Assembly: GCA_963678705.1 (NCBI GenBank)
Contig: OY783204.1
Location: forward strand, 17,122,759 to 17,186,758
From: Panorpa germanica
Taxonomy: Eukaryota; Arthropoda; Insecta; Mecoptera; Panorpidae
Length of the DNA stretch: 64,000 nt
Reading direction: 5' to 3'
Shown: positions 23,766-33,947 of the stretch, piece by piece
Numbering within the stretch: the first letter of the stretch is position 1
Layout: each line of letters starts with the position of its first letter
Made by a program: the position numbers and the translations under genes
The notes under the pieces: model-generated
The model's database searches: none
Seen by the model: only the letters and a program-made list of their open reading frames with translations
What the model was told of the DNA's origin: nothing

Positions 23766-26700
23766 TCAACATCAACATTTTTGGCTGCCAAAATAGCCCG
23801 ATGACTGAGCCAGTTATGATTTAAGTAATTACTCTGTATATCCGGAAAAATACTCTGAATCAATTCATTTTTTCCCTGAAAAACAGTGCAGAAATTGTCT
23901 GGCAGTTTAATGCATTGCGTATTTGGTTGCAGTTCTATTTTACCGTTCCCAATATCTAGTAATTGTTCGGAAAATATTTGTGCTGATGGATCATTTTGCA
24001 ATCGTACGCGCATGTTTATGGTCAATGGAAGTGTTTCAACATTTCGCCATAAGAATGATTGTTTCAAACATGCATTAATTTCATCCGTGAAAGTGGAGCG
24101 AGGTATAACTGGTAGGGTCTGGCGGAAATCACCAGACAAAAGTAAAAGAGCACCACCGAAAAGTTTATCATTGCCGTTTAAATCTTGCATAGTTCTATGC
24201 AATGCTTCGAGTGAATATTTGTGAGCCATTGTGCACTCATCCCAAATTATAATTGAACTCTTCCGCAACACTGCAGCTATTCCACTATTTTTTTTTATGA
24301 TACATATTGCATTTGGTTTATGATGAATGTCCAATGGCAGCTTGAATGTTGAATGTGCCGTTCGTCCACCATCTAGCAAAGTAGCCGCTATGCCTGACGA
24401 TGCAACTGCCAATGCAATTTTCTGTTGTGACCGTATTTTGGCAAGAATCAACGATATTAAAAATGTCTTACCGGTTCCACCTGGTGCGTCCAAGAAAAAA
24501 AAACCGCCTTGTTCAGCAGCAACAGCCAGCATAATCCGATCATAAATAATTTTTTGTTCTGCTGTCAGTAATGGCTCGCTCTTCGCGATAATTGTTGCTA
24601 AATTACCTTGGTCAAATTGTTTTTCTCGTTGTAAATCGGTGTTGACTAAATCCATGGCTGGGCGATCAGGTGATGGCATACCATAATGATTAAGTGGTAA
24701 ATTTGAAATTAAAACACATAAATCCTCGATTAACAGTAACGCTTCATTATACATCTCTGGCGTATAATCTATGTTTTGGTATTGATCTGTTTGTCTAATT
24801 CGGTGCAATATGTCTTCTGTCATACAATTTTTATATTTTTCCCACAAAGTTTGTGCTTGCGATGGATAACATGTCGTCAAAATAATTGCAAACAGCTGAC
24901 GAATATTATTGGGCGTTGATGTTAACGCAGCATCAGCAAGCGTTAAGTCCCAATGGTTATCATCTTCTAGCAATTGCAGTTCACGACATGCATCTTTGTA
25001 TGTATTGAATACTCGACCATTAACTGTTCGCAGAAATTCAAAAGACGTTGGTCCGGGAACATTCACCAATAACAAACGTAAATAGAAGCACTCGCTTTGC
25101 TTTGGATGTACCGTGTAAAGTCGCCCCAATGTCTTAGCTTTGAATATGCCTGTGATGGAAGGATGTGGTTTTCCTTGCTTTCGTGGTTCCCATTTTTTAC
25201 CGGATTTGTTCCATATGAAATAACGCGGAACATCACTATATTTCATTGTTTTTGCGAATTGGCCAAAAATATCAGATTGTTGACACAATGTAAAAAATTC
25301 AGTTAGTGTCGTTTTTGGAGCCTCAAGCGCTCTTTGGAGAACATTTCCTTCAGTAAAGTATACACGTTGACCGTTTTCAAGATGTATTGCTAGATGCTGG
25401 ACAGAAGGGTCTCTTTCGTGTATGGGAAAGCTACGAATATGCCAAATAGCTTCGTTGCTGCTAATGTACCTACCCATTTGGTATCGTACTATTTCGTCAT
25501 TTTTATTTACATTCTGTACTTCAAATATAGCTAAATCATTGCCTTTATTTACATATTTACAAATGTACTTAATAGATTTTACAGAACTGCAAAGCTCAAC
25601 ATTGATATGAGCCTGATAAGTTTTTGAAAGTAATGGTGAGTATGGTACCACCCACTGATTATCAAGTTCAACTTGATTTGTAAAATTCGGCAGTCGTATT
25701 GTGAATGTGTGGCCACCATTCTCAGTATTTCTACGGCGAGACATTGGATAACCGTCAATATCCGTGATAGTGTCATTCGTGTGCGGCTTTGGGAAATTTT
25801 TCTTACATTTTCCATTTTCCATGCATGGTGACGTTATGTTGAAAGCACCGCACGGCCCGTGGATCATGTGTTTGGTAACAATATCAAATAATTCTTGATC
25901 AATTGATGGGTCTGGAATTTCGGCTGATATTATTTGATCAATTTCTTCTGGACGGATTTTATCTTGAAGCCAAATTAAAATGTGGGCATGAGGCAAACCT
26001 CGCTTTTGCCACTCAATCGAATACAGCCAACAACGTGTGATACCAAAAACTGAATATTTAACAATAAAATCAATTAAGGATTTCAATTTTTGTTTAAACA
26101 CACGTGCAGTTATATCATGACGATGAAGTGCTTGTTGTCCTGGTGATAGTAAAGTTTGTATCTCTTTCCAATTTGGATTACATGTGAATGTAATAAACAA
26201 ATCCGGTCGGCCGTAATGACGTACGTAAGTCATCGCATCTTGTATGTATTCCTGCATGTTCCGTGGACTGCCGATGTAGCTTGAAGGTAAAATGAAAGCA
26301 TTACCGATGTCATTGGGGTTTAAATTTCCGTCGATGTTTCCAACAACAGCATCTCGTAAGTGAATGTATTCTTCTGATCGTAATTTAGCCTGGTTATATC
26401 GAAGAAATCGCAAGCGTTCGCTTTCAACCTTAGCATACATATCAACAATGTACTGATGGAATAGCTGACGATATCGAAGGATATAGTTGTCCTGATTTAG
26501 TCTAACCATCAATCGGTGTGCGTAGTAGTTCATAGAACTAACTTTTTTATTTCCATTAGCGCCTAAAAAAATAAAGAATAAAATGAAAAAAGAAATCAAA
26601 ATCCGTTCATACAGTTAGGAAATACATAGTTAATAGTCAAATTTACCGGTATTTGGATCACACTGTTTGATTCTAATATGATATTCATCCTGTCCTTGCC

Positions 26701-27760
26701 AAAATATTAATGGATATTGTAGTGCATCATATGAACGGTGAAGATCTGAAATCGTACTGACAGTGTTGTCTCGCCGTGTAATTTTTATAGCTCTGTTGTC
26801 AACTGGATCACCAACCATAATAACAGCAACCTCGTCAACAGTTGGAGCATTGAATCTACCAGCATTTTCACCTAATGGTACTTTGTCGGCTTTTATGACG
26901 ATTTGATAGTTGTCATTTTGCAATCGTGGCGAAACTCTTTTAAACAATCGAATTAGTTGATTCTGATCTTCTAAAAAAATTTCCAGCAACATCACGATTG
27001 CTCTTTCCTCTGCTTGTTCAATGAAATTATACTGGCACCGAGTTGTTACGCGCTCTTCACAATTGCCCATAAAATAAATTTGGAGAAATTTCGAATCATT
27101 ATCAGGCATCGGCATCAATGATCCGATTTTATGGTACACTTGGCCTTGTATTTTGAATGTAGTTTCAAAATTACGTCCATGGGATGCGAGATCGCAAATT
27201 TTAGTTGCCCCAAATGACGTCATTTGGAAGCAAGAATTAAATTTGCGTATCTTACGCAAAAATAATTTTGAATCATCTGAATCACCAGCAAGAAGGGATA
27301 ATAAAGGTTCCGGCGGAGTGGGTAGAGGTGACAGCACAACTTTTCCCGATGCGCAGCACATGCCGGGTGTTTCATTTCGAAATTTCAATGCCTGACAATA
27401 TTGGCATACTTTATCCATTGCACCGATAGCAATTTTTGAATGCGCAGAGTAGTTAATATCTGGTGCATATTCGAAAGCAAGACGAACAAATGATGCACGT
27501 GTTAATGAGCGGCTGATCCGCTGCCTCTGTCGTTCTCGTACTCGTGCTGTAGCTATGTTTCGTTCTCGTGCCGCTCTTGTTCTTGCAATATTCTGTCGCA
27601 GACGTTCGTCACGCTGTTCTTGACATTCTTGTGCACGACGCTCTACATTTGCTGCATTTCTTATTGTGATTTGTTCTGCCGACTGATGAGCTCTTTCAAC
27701 GCGTTTGCGTCGTGCCTTTGTGCTCCTCGCGTTGTTGAGGTTAGATTTCTTCGGTGGCAT
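23732..27760 (-). pseudogene. Truncated Helitron RepHel gene, right arm
   Basis: Exons are 27760-26647 and 26562-23732 with the 84-bp intron 26646-26563, giving about 1314 residues. The nuclease motif, both Tyr and helicase motifs through GDFRQTLPV are present; the C-terminal helicase motifs are missing because the arm ends early, and the stop comes from the junction. Private changes include MSRRR for MYRRR, IRSFP for ILSFP, TMKY for TLKY and RYFIWN for RYFTWN. With the left arm it shares three residues that differ from copy 1 (LLEIF, TYKDAC, LLDGG). Confidence 0.85.
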
Positions 27761-28301
27761 TTGACTGAAAAAAAAAATATAGAAAAAAAGAAGAAAAAAA
27801 AAATGAAAAACACGCTATTATAGCGCATTGAAACAATATATATAATGATAAATTATGTGATAATACTTACATGTAAAATTCACTGTATTTCGCTTTACTA
27901 CAAACTAAATTTAACCTGTACTTTAGACGTTTGAGATTAATACAATATGTTTAAAGATTATATATATAGGTTACAACTGTTTACTATTTAATATCATGCG
28001 ACTAATATAAGTATAAACAATAATATGCAGTTTCTGGTAGTAAACATGTGTCAGCGTTCTTAGATCTTAGTGCCGTGTGACTATGAGTCATCCATTACGC
28101 ATCGGGTGGCTGGTATTTGGATATAACAAATAATTAATAGACAAATAATTAGCAATAAGATAAATAAATTGAGATTTAAGGTATCCTATCTTTCAAGCTG
28201 GGTCAAACTGCACACGGTGTACAAATTTCATTAAAATCGGTGAAGTAGTTTAGGAGTCCATCGAGGACAACACAGTGACACGTAATTTATATATATTAAG
28301 A
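23742..28301 (-). mobile_element. Helitron right arm (5' part only) of the palindrome
   Basis: On the minus strand it starts TCTTAATATATATAAATTAC at 28301, after an A (T at 28302 on the plus strand), and runs to 23742, matching copy 1 from 7021 down to about 2462. Roughly 1.04 kb of the 3' end, with the terminator hairpin, is missing. It is the mirror of the left arm but reaches about 100 bp further. Confidence 0.93.
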
Positions 28302-28322
28302 TATATATATATATATATATAT
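28302..28322. repeat. (AT)n tract at the right palindrome edge
   Basis: Alternating TA from 28302 to 28322 abuts the Helitron 5' end. A similar TATATATATA run continues after the LTR-like relic at 28896. Confidence 0.9.
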
Positions 28323-28323
28323 G

Positions 28324-28895
28324 TGTGGAGTCGTAAAAATAAATCGAGCATACAAAGTAATCATAACTATAACACCCGAGCTAGAGAAGTCGTAAAAGAT
28401 ATGATTAATAAGGGTATATTGTGAACGGAAACCAAGTCAAAGGTTAAAGCAATTAAAATGTGCGAAACTTTAAACCACTGATTGAACGTGAGGGAATGTG
28501 CTTACCGAAATTAACTAAACGCATTCTCAAAAGTAATAAAAATAAACCTATTAAATCTAGCTGAAAACTAATGTAGGACTGAGTATATATTAACTAGAAC
28601 TTAAGATGGTTTGTTCATTCATTGTTCTGTATTTGTAAAGTAAATACCATCGTTTATATTGTAACCTTATTGTACGAGTATTATTATCATCGTTATTATT
28701 TTATTAAATAAATGTATTAAACAAATTATGTGATTCTTTATCATCCTGACAAGAAACTAAGATATTGCATAGTTGAATATTAATTGAACTGACATTTGCC
28801 CTGAATTAAATAAGAGTACCTTGATTCCACATTAGATTAGCGGATTGGGTATTGTTTTCCACATCAGAATTGGGATAGTACTCTCGTTTTCCACA
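28324..28895 (+). mobile_element. Possible solo LTR
   Basis: It starts TGTGGAG and ends TTTTCCACA, giving the TG...CA ends and short inverted termini of an LTR. A poly(A)-signal-like TTAAATAAATG and a long AT-rich transcribed-looking part lie inside. It sits in an alternating AT tract, so a target duplication cannot be judged. No internal retroelement sequence is present. If correct it is a fossil, perhaps BEL/Pao-like; the family is a guess. Confidence 0.35.
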
Positions 28896-29712
28896 TATAT
28901 ATATAAATATTCAAGAAAATCGTAAGAAATGTAATTTTCTTATTACAGGCATAAGTATCTGAAGCAAATAGATACGAGTTTATAAAAATACTTTTACCAG
29001 AAATCCTCTTTTTGTTTACAAAGACAATCTTCTCTGCTTGTGATTACCGGAATGGTGCCCGGTACGGCTTTGGGGCTGCTTTATTACGCATGGTTTCCCG
29101 AGTTTCTGTATTTAAAGTTAAATGTTATTTCAACATTTTAATTTCATTTCCGGTATTCCGTTTTATATGGCCTCGAGATATGTTCCGCATCAAAAAAAGG
29201 AGTTGAAAGCTAAATTTTTTAGCTTTCATAAACAAAAAAATATGAGTTTCAACTTTATAAATAATTTGGAATAATTCTGTGGTCGCTATCAAATTACACG
29301 ACCCGGTAAACACACGAGCACCGTCAGAATAAATTCACAGATAAACAGTGTCGTATTAGGACATTTTATGCCCATTCAAATCCCATAGCCCATAAATTAT
29401 ATATGGTAAAATACAAAATATATAAACGCGCATCCTGGATAAAATATCTTATCTAAGTCTCAAAGAATTGGAAAATCAAAGAAGGGGTTTATATCCCCGA
29501 AAATATAATCGTAGCTGAATATTATAAGAACATTTTTACACGTCGTTAAAGTTACCTTGTCCTGTCAAACTGATAGACGTGCTAGAGACTTTAAACTTGT
29601 TGAATTTGATATTTATAAAGACCCTTATTTTAAATAAACAAGTTATAATTTGCAAATTAAATATTAGAAAAAACAAAGCATAATCCAATATTATGATATT
29701 AATAACATATAC
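28896..29712. other. Unassigned spacer
   Basis: No gene or repeat ends are recognised between the LTR-like relic and the mariner-like terminus at 29713. Confidence 0.4.
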
Positions 29713-29795
29713 AGGGTGTGGCAGCATTACCTCCTTTTTTCAAAACATAATAAAACCCATTGTATGAATCAGACATTTTTTATTTGTTTCTTATA

Positions 29796-30510
29796 TTTAT
29801 TCATTTATGATATTAATTGTGTGCCTTTCGGCTTTACAATCTACATTATTATATTTCTTAATACATTTCATATAAATTCAAAGTTAAAACTAAACTTAAA
29901 CTATTCTAGACTATTACTACTTCGAAGTGTACTTTCTATCTTCATCTATCACCTCTTGCCTTCCTTGTCTCCTCTCGACAAACCCTCTATTATCTTTTCA
30001 CTATCCTTCCTGCCTTCTCTCTTCGTTTTCACTTCTCCAATTATGTATTACAGGCATAAACGCTCTATCTTTACTATTTCTTCTTGACTCTCTTACTTTA
30101 CTATTTCTTCTTGACTCTCTTCCTTTACTATTTTATTATTGTCTCTATCTCCGTCATCCACCTCTTGTACTTATCTCCTTTCCGCAAATCCTCTATTTTT
30201 CTGGACTGAAGTTTAACTGTTTCCTCGCTACTTCTTTCTTTCTCCTGCTTCCCTTCATTACCTCTTTTAGTACTTCCTCTCTCTTCATGTTCCTTATGCA
30301 ACCCAGCCACAAGCTTATTTATTGTCCGGTTTTTTCTTTCCTTTTTTCTATTTCCGCCATCCACCTCTTTCCTTCACTGCCTCCCTTTAATAGCTGGCCA
30401 ATATTCATTTCGCTCACTACTTTTTCCTTACACTCAAACTTAATGTGCTCCAGTGTTTCGTCCTCCGTTCCGCACACTCTACACATTCTTTCCTCACTAC
30501 TTGCCCAGTA
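29796..30510 (-). mobile_element. R1-like LINE 3' tail with 11-bp target duplication
   Basis: TGTTTCTTATA stands at both borders (29785-29795 and 30511-30521). Inside, the minus strand matches the LINE tail at 50958-51942, including CTCCGCAAATCC, the Lys/Glu-rich coding end and CCTTTCGGCTTTACAATCTA near its 3' end. It is a 5'-truncated insertion with degraded coding sequence. It landed in the 3' end of the mariner-like relic. Confidence 0.7.
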
Positions 30511-30552
30511 TGTTTCTTATAATGTAGGCACATATATGTATAAAGTTTTGTT

Positions 30553-31070
30553 TTAGTTAGTTTTGAAGATCAAATGAGGTAGGTGACGTCCCCCATTCTC
30601 CATACACTGAGTAAACCGATTTCTGGCGTTTGTCATGACTCGTGCCAGTACAGCAGGCGTTATGTTGACAATTTCTTCCTGGATGTTGGTCTTTAAATCT
30701 TGTAGGGTCCTTGGACAGTTAACATAAACACGGGATTTTAAAAAATCCCATAGAAAAAAATCACAAAGGGCCAAATCGGGAGAGCGGGAAGGCCACTCCA
30801 AATCGCCACTTATTGAGATGAGGCGCTGTGGAAGTGTTTTCTCAAAACCGCCATCGATGCTCTTAAAATGTGTGCTATTGCACTGTCTTATTGGAACCAA
30901 GTGTCCTCTAACTCTCTCACTCTGCGCTGAGGGACTCCAGTTCTTTGTCTTGTCGTACTTGCAGTTTGTCTGAACGTAGTAACCCACGTAACAATTGATT
31001 TCCGGTCCACGACTGAGGCTGACAGGACTAAATTAAAACGATTCCGAAAGGCGCGCTGGATTGCGATCAC
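30553..31070 (-). pseudogene. Mariner-like transposase relic
   Basis: The N-terminal frame (31070-30888) has IQRAFRNRFNLVLSA, then DRKSIVTWVTTFRQT. This is the helix-turn-helix DNA-binding domain (DUF4817 type) of insect mariner-like transposases. The second frame (30987-30553) has WPSRSPDLALCDFFLWDFLK, the conserved PDLAPCDFFLW region holding a catalytic Asp, and ends GGRHLPHLIFKTN. The stretch between them, with the first catalytic Asp, is missing, and the two parts are in different frames. It is dead. Confidence 0.7.
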
Positions 31071-31090
31071 AGGATATTCAGTGGAAAGTA

Positions 31091-31399
31091 GGATACGAGT
31101 TGATAAGAGTTTGTACTACACATAGAAAATGTACAGTATCTCCGAACAGTAACGTAACTCAATCATATAATTAAACACAGAGCTTAATGACATCATAACT
31201 AATAGAATTAAACAGAATCTAGTACAAAATATGCAATCATTACTATGGTGAATCGTATTTATCATAGAATCGAGTATTTAAAATTTCAAAACTTTATTGA
31301 AAGATTAACTCAGAATCAAAAAGCTTTCTATTCTATATTATTGATTTATATTAATTACCTTATATAAAATTGTTTCTAATTAATTACATTTCGCACATT
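31091..31399. other. Unassigned spacer before the OR cluster
   Basis: No coding signal. Homology to the other OR upstream regions becomes visible only from about 31400. Confidence 0.35.
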
Positions 31400-31719
31400 T
31401 AAGGTCTTGATAGCATATTTGAATAATGTATAGTTTCATAAAGGGTTTGGTTTACGTTATTTATTCTATTGATGTTTTAGTACTGGATTGAATTAATTTG
31501 AATTACTTATTTACAACATGTACTCGTATGTACAAATCTGAGAACAACACGTTGCCACTGATGAGGGGTGATGCAACTTTGAATTCTTTATTAGTATATT
31601 CTTTATTTCCTCGGTAACGATGTATGGGACACGTCATGTAACATATCGAGCTGCAGTTGTAGTTGCAGTTTTAAATCAGTCAGGCGGTAACTTCCCAACA
31701 CGAAACATTTGAAATCAAA
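31400..31719 (+). promoter_or_regulatory. OR-A upstream block and initiator
   Basis: The stretch GTTTGGTTTACGxTATTTxTTCTAT and the run ending ACTTATTTACAACAT are shared with 38550-38645, 46910-46975, 48000-48070 and 60270-60345. Closer to the gene, AGCTGCAGTTGTAGTTG and AAATCAGTCAGGCGGTAAC are shared with OR-B, OR-C and the stub at 47770. TCAGTC at 31676-31681 fits the arthropod initiator; its A is 42 nt before ATG. No TATA box is at the expected spacing. Confidence 0.55.
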
Positions 31720-33867
31720 ATGTCGACTACTCTGTACGACGACTTGGAAACAGTTCTTAAATTAATTGAGATGGTGTTCAACATGGTCGGGATTAATATA
31801 TTTAGTTTTTATACGGAAACAAAACGTTGGAAAAGTAGGGTGCGGAAAATTCCTACGGTTTTAATTGTACTAACCCCACTAAGTGCAGTGGCGGCTTTTG
31901 TGTACAATAGGCACGATTACGTTAAAGGTATCGAAGCAGTATTTGCGATTTCTGGTGCTCTTCAAATTTTCAGTAAGCGCTTGATTATTCGACGAGTTTG
32001 CAATGATATTGTTGAATTTGTGGACAAATGCCGAATATTCAGGAGTAACCATGCTGGCGATATCGAAAATGCATTTACGTCACTGCCTTTCAACAAAATA
32101 GTTGCACGTCCGTCGCTTGTGATTAAATTATTCGTGTTGTTGTACTTAATAACTTTATCGGTGATGTACATTACCCCATTTTTCCTATTTGAACGAAGTT
32201 TACCGTTTCCTCTCTATTTACCAATTGGATCGCCATTGAAGACTCCTTTTTACCAACTGAATTACGTATTTACAGTAGCAGCGGTTTCTGTGTGCGTAAT
32301 ACTATCCATGGGAACAGAAGCTATTTTAATTTCTCTGGTTTCGGAATTTTATTTGCAGAGCCTCACTTTAAAATACAAGCTGACATCTCTTGGTGACGGG
32401 GAGGAAGATGGTCAAAGAATCAAGATTCGGGAGATCTGTCAGTTACACTGGGAACTAACATGGTATGTGTTAGTACATTTATTTATTGTTCCCATAAATG
32501 TTAACTTTCCCATAACGTTCATTTTATTTCGAAGCGGGATGCCACCGCATCTTGTGAATTTCTCCCAGACCGGCTTTGCATACGAGCTGAGATTCATCTA
32601 ACTACGGAAATGACGAAATATATTATTGTCTGTAAAAGTTTGGGCCCCATGCATATAAATTTAACATTTTTACTCACCATTTGTTATTTTTAAAAGTGAT
32701 ATTGATGATGAAATGAATTATACCTCCAGCGAATATTGAAAAAAATGGAATCTTTTAACTGTTAATATCTCTTATAATATAAAAAAATAATTGGATATTG
32801 AAGTTCCTGATAGTCAACTCTATCAATTTATTGTACAGTTTTATAGAAATTAAGACGTAATACACAATTCTATGATATACAAACATAATAAATTAGTTCT
32901 GTTAAAAAACAATAGATTTTTACAGTTCAGTGAAGGATCTTAACAGCATCTTCTCCTCCTTGCTGCTGGTGCAGTTTTCCACAAGTTTTGCACTGATCTC
33001 GACCAGCCTTTTCATGTTCACCAGTCATTACTACTATTTCCTGGTTTATGCTGTCGTACTGATTCTACAGTTAGGCGTGTACTGTCTCTGCGGAGAAATC
33101 GTGAAAGATCAGGTAACTCATCTTAGTATTGAGCAGCATTTAAACATTACACACATTACCTTTAATGATTATCATTTTTCTAGTTTGAGAAACTCTTGTT
33201 TTCTTTGTACAACAACGAATGGTACAAAATGAATTTGAAAGACAAGAAGTCTTTAAATATTATGATGAGCTTCGCTCAGGGCGTCCCGACGTTGAAGGCT
33301 GTTGGATACGTGGAGTTATCCTGTGAGACTTACTTTCAGGTAATTTCTTTAGTATTGTGTTTAGTAAATATTAGTAAGCGTAAAATCAATGGGAAATCTT
33401 CATCACCATCAACATGGGTCTAGCGGCATTGTGGACCGCTGACCTATTATAAAACTTCTCTCTATTTCTTCCTATTAGCCGCGTTTGTCTTCCAATTTAT
33501 CATGCCAATTTTTGCAATCGCTTCATCCACTTGTTAACTCTCTCTTTCACTCCCACATCTTCTGGGTTGCCTTGCAAAGGTTATATTACGAGTATGATAT
33601 AGAATATTTTAATGGCAAATTGCTTCTTTTCAAAATCTGCAAGAGATCAGAATCAGTCTTCCTGGAAGTCCAAGTTTTCCGGTTTGTCCAAGAAAATAAC
33701 AAAGAAAATTGTTACACTGTAGATTTAGTAACGAAAAAACTTATCCAACACCTAACGCTCTTTTCACAGTCTCATCAAGCGATAACAGGAAATCCCCAGT
33801 ATCGTTTCAGAAAAGTCTTTAAACAATAATAATATTGGTTGTTTATTATAATTGAACGAAAACACAC

Positions 33868-33947
<80 letters not shown>

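Larger units (their letters stand above)
29713..31090 (-). mobile_element. Mariner-like (Tc1/mariner superfamily) element relic, interrupted by a LINE
   Basis: At 29713 a terminus CAGGGTGTGGCAGCATTACC follows TA; on the minus strand this is the element's 3' end. The transposase relic (31070-30553) lies upstream of it. A LINE tail (29796-30510) is inserted between them and flanked by an 11-bp duplication. The 5' terminus has not been found. Confidence 0.65.

Noticed and set aside
19262-28301. Palindrome as a plain sequencing hairpin (missed adapter) artefact
   Set aside because: The arms differ at several coding sites and end about 100 bp apart with a templated filler. This does not exclude a different assembly error, so the read check is still listed.
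29716-30556. Plus-strand frames of 123 and 209 codons, Ser/Leu/Phe-rich
   Set aside because: Antisense readings of the Lys/Glu-rich LINE C-terminus and its 3' UTR, which are on the minus strand; the same happens at 51261-51956.
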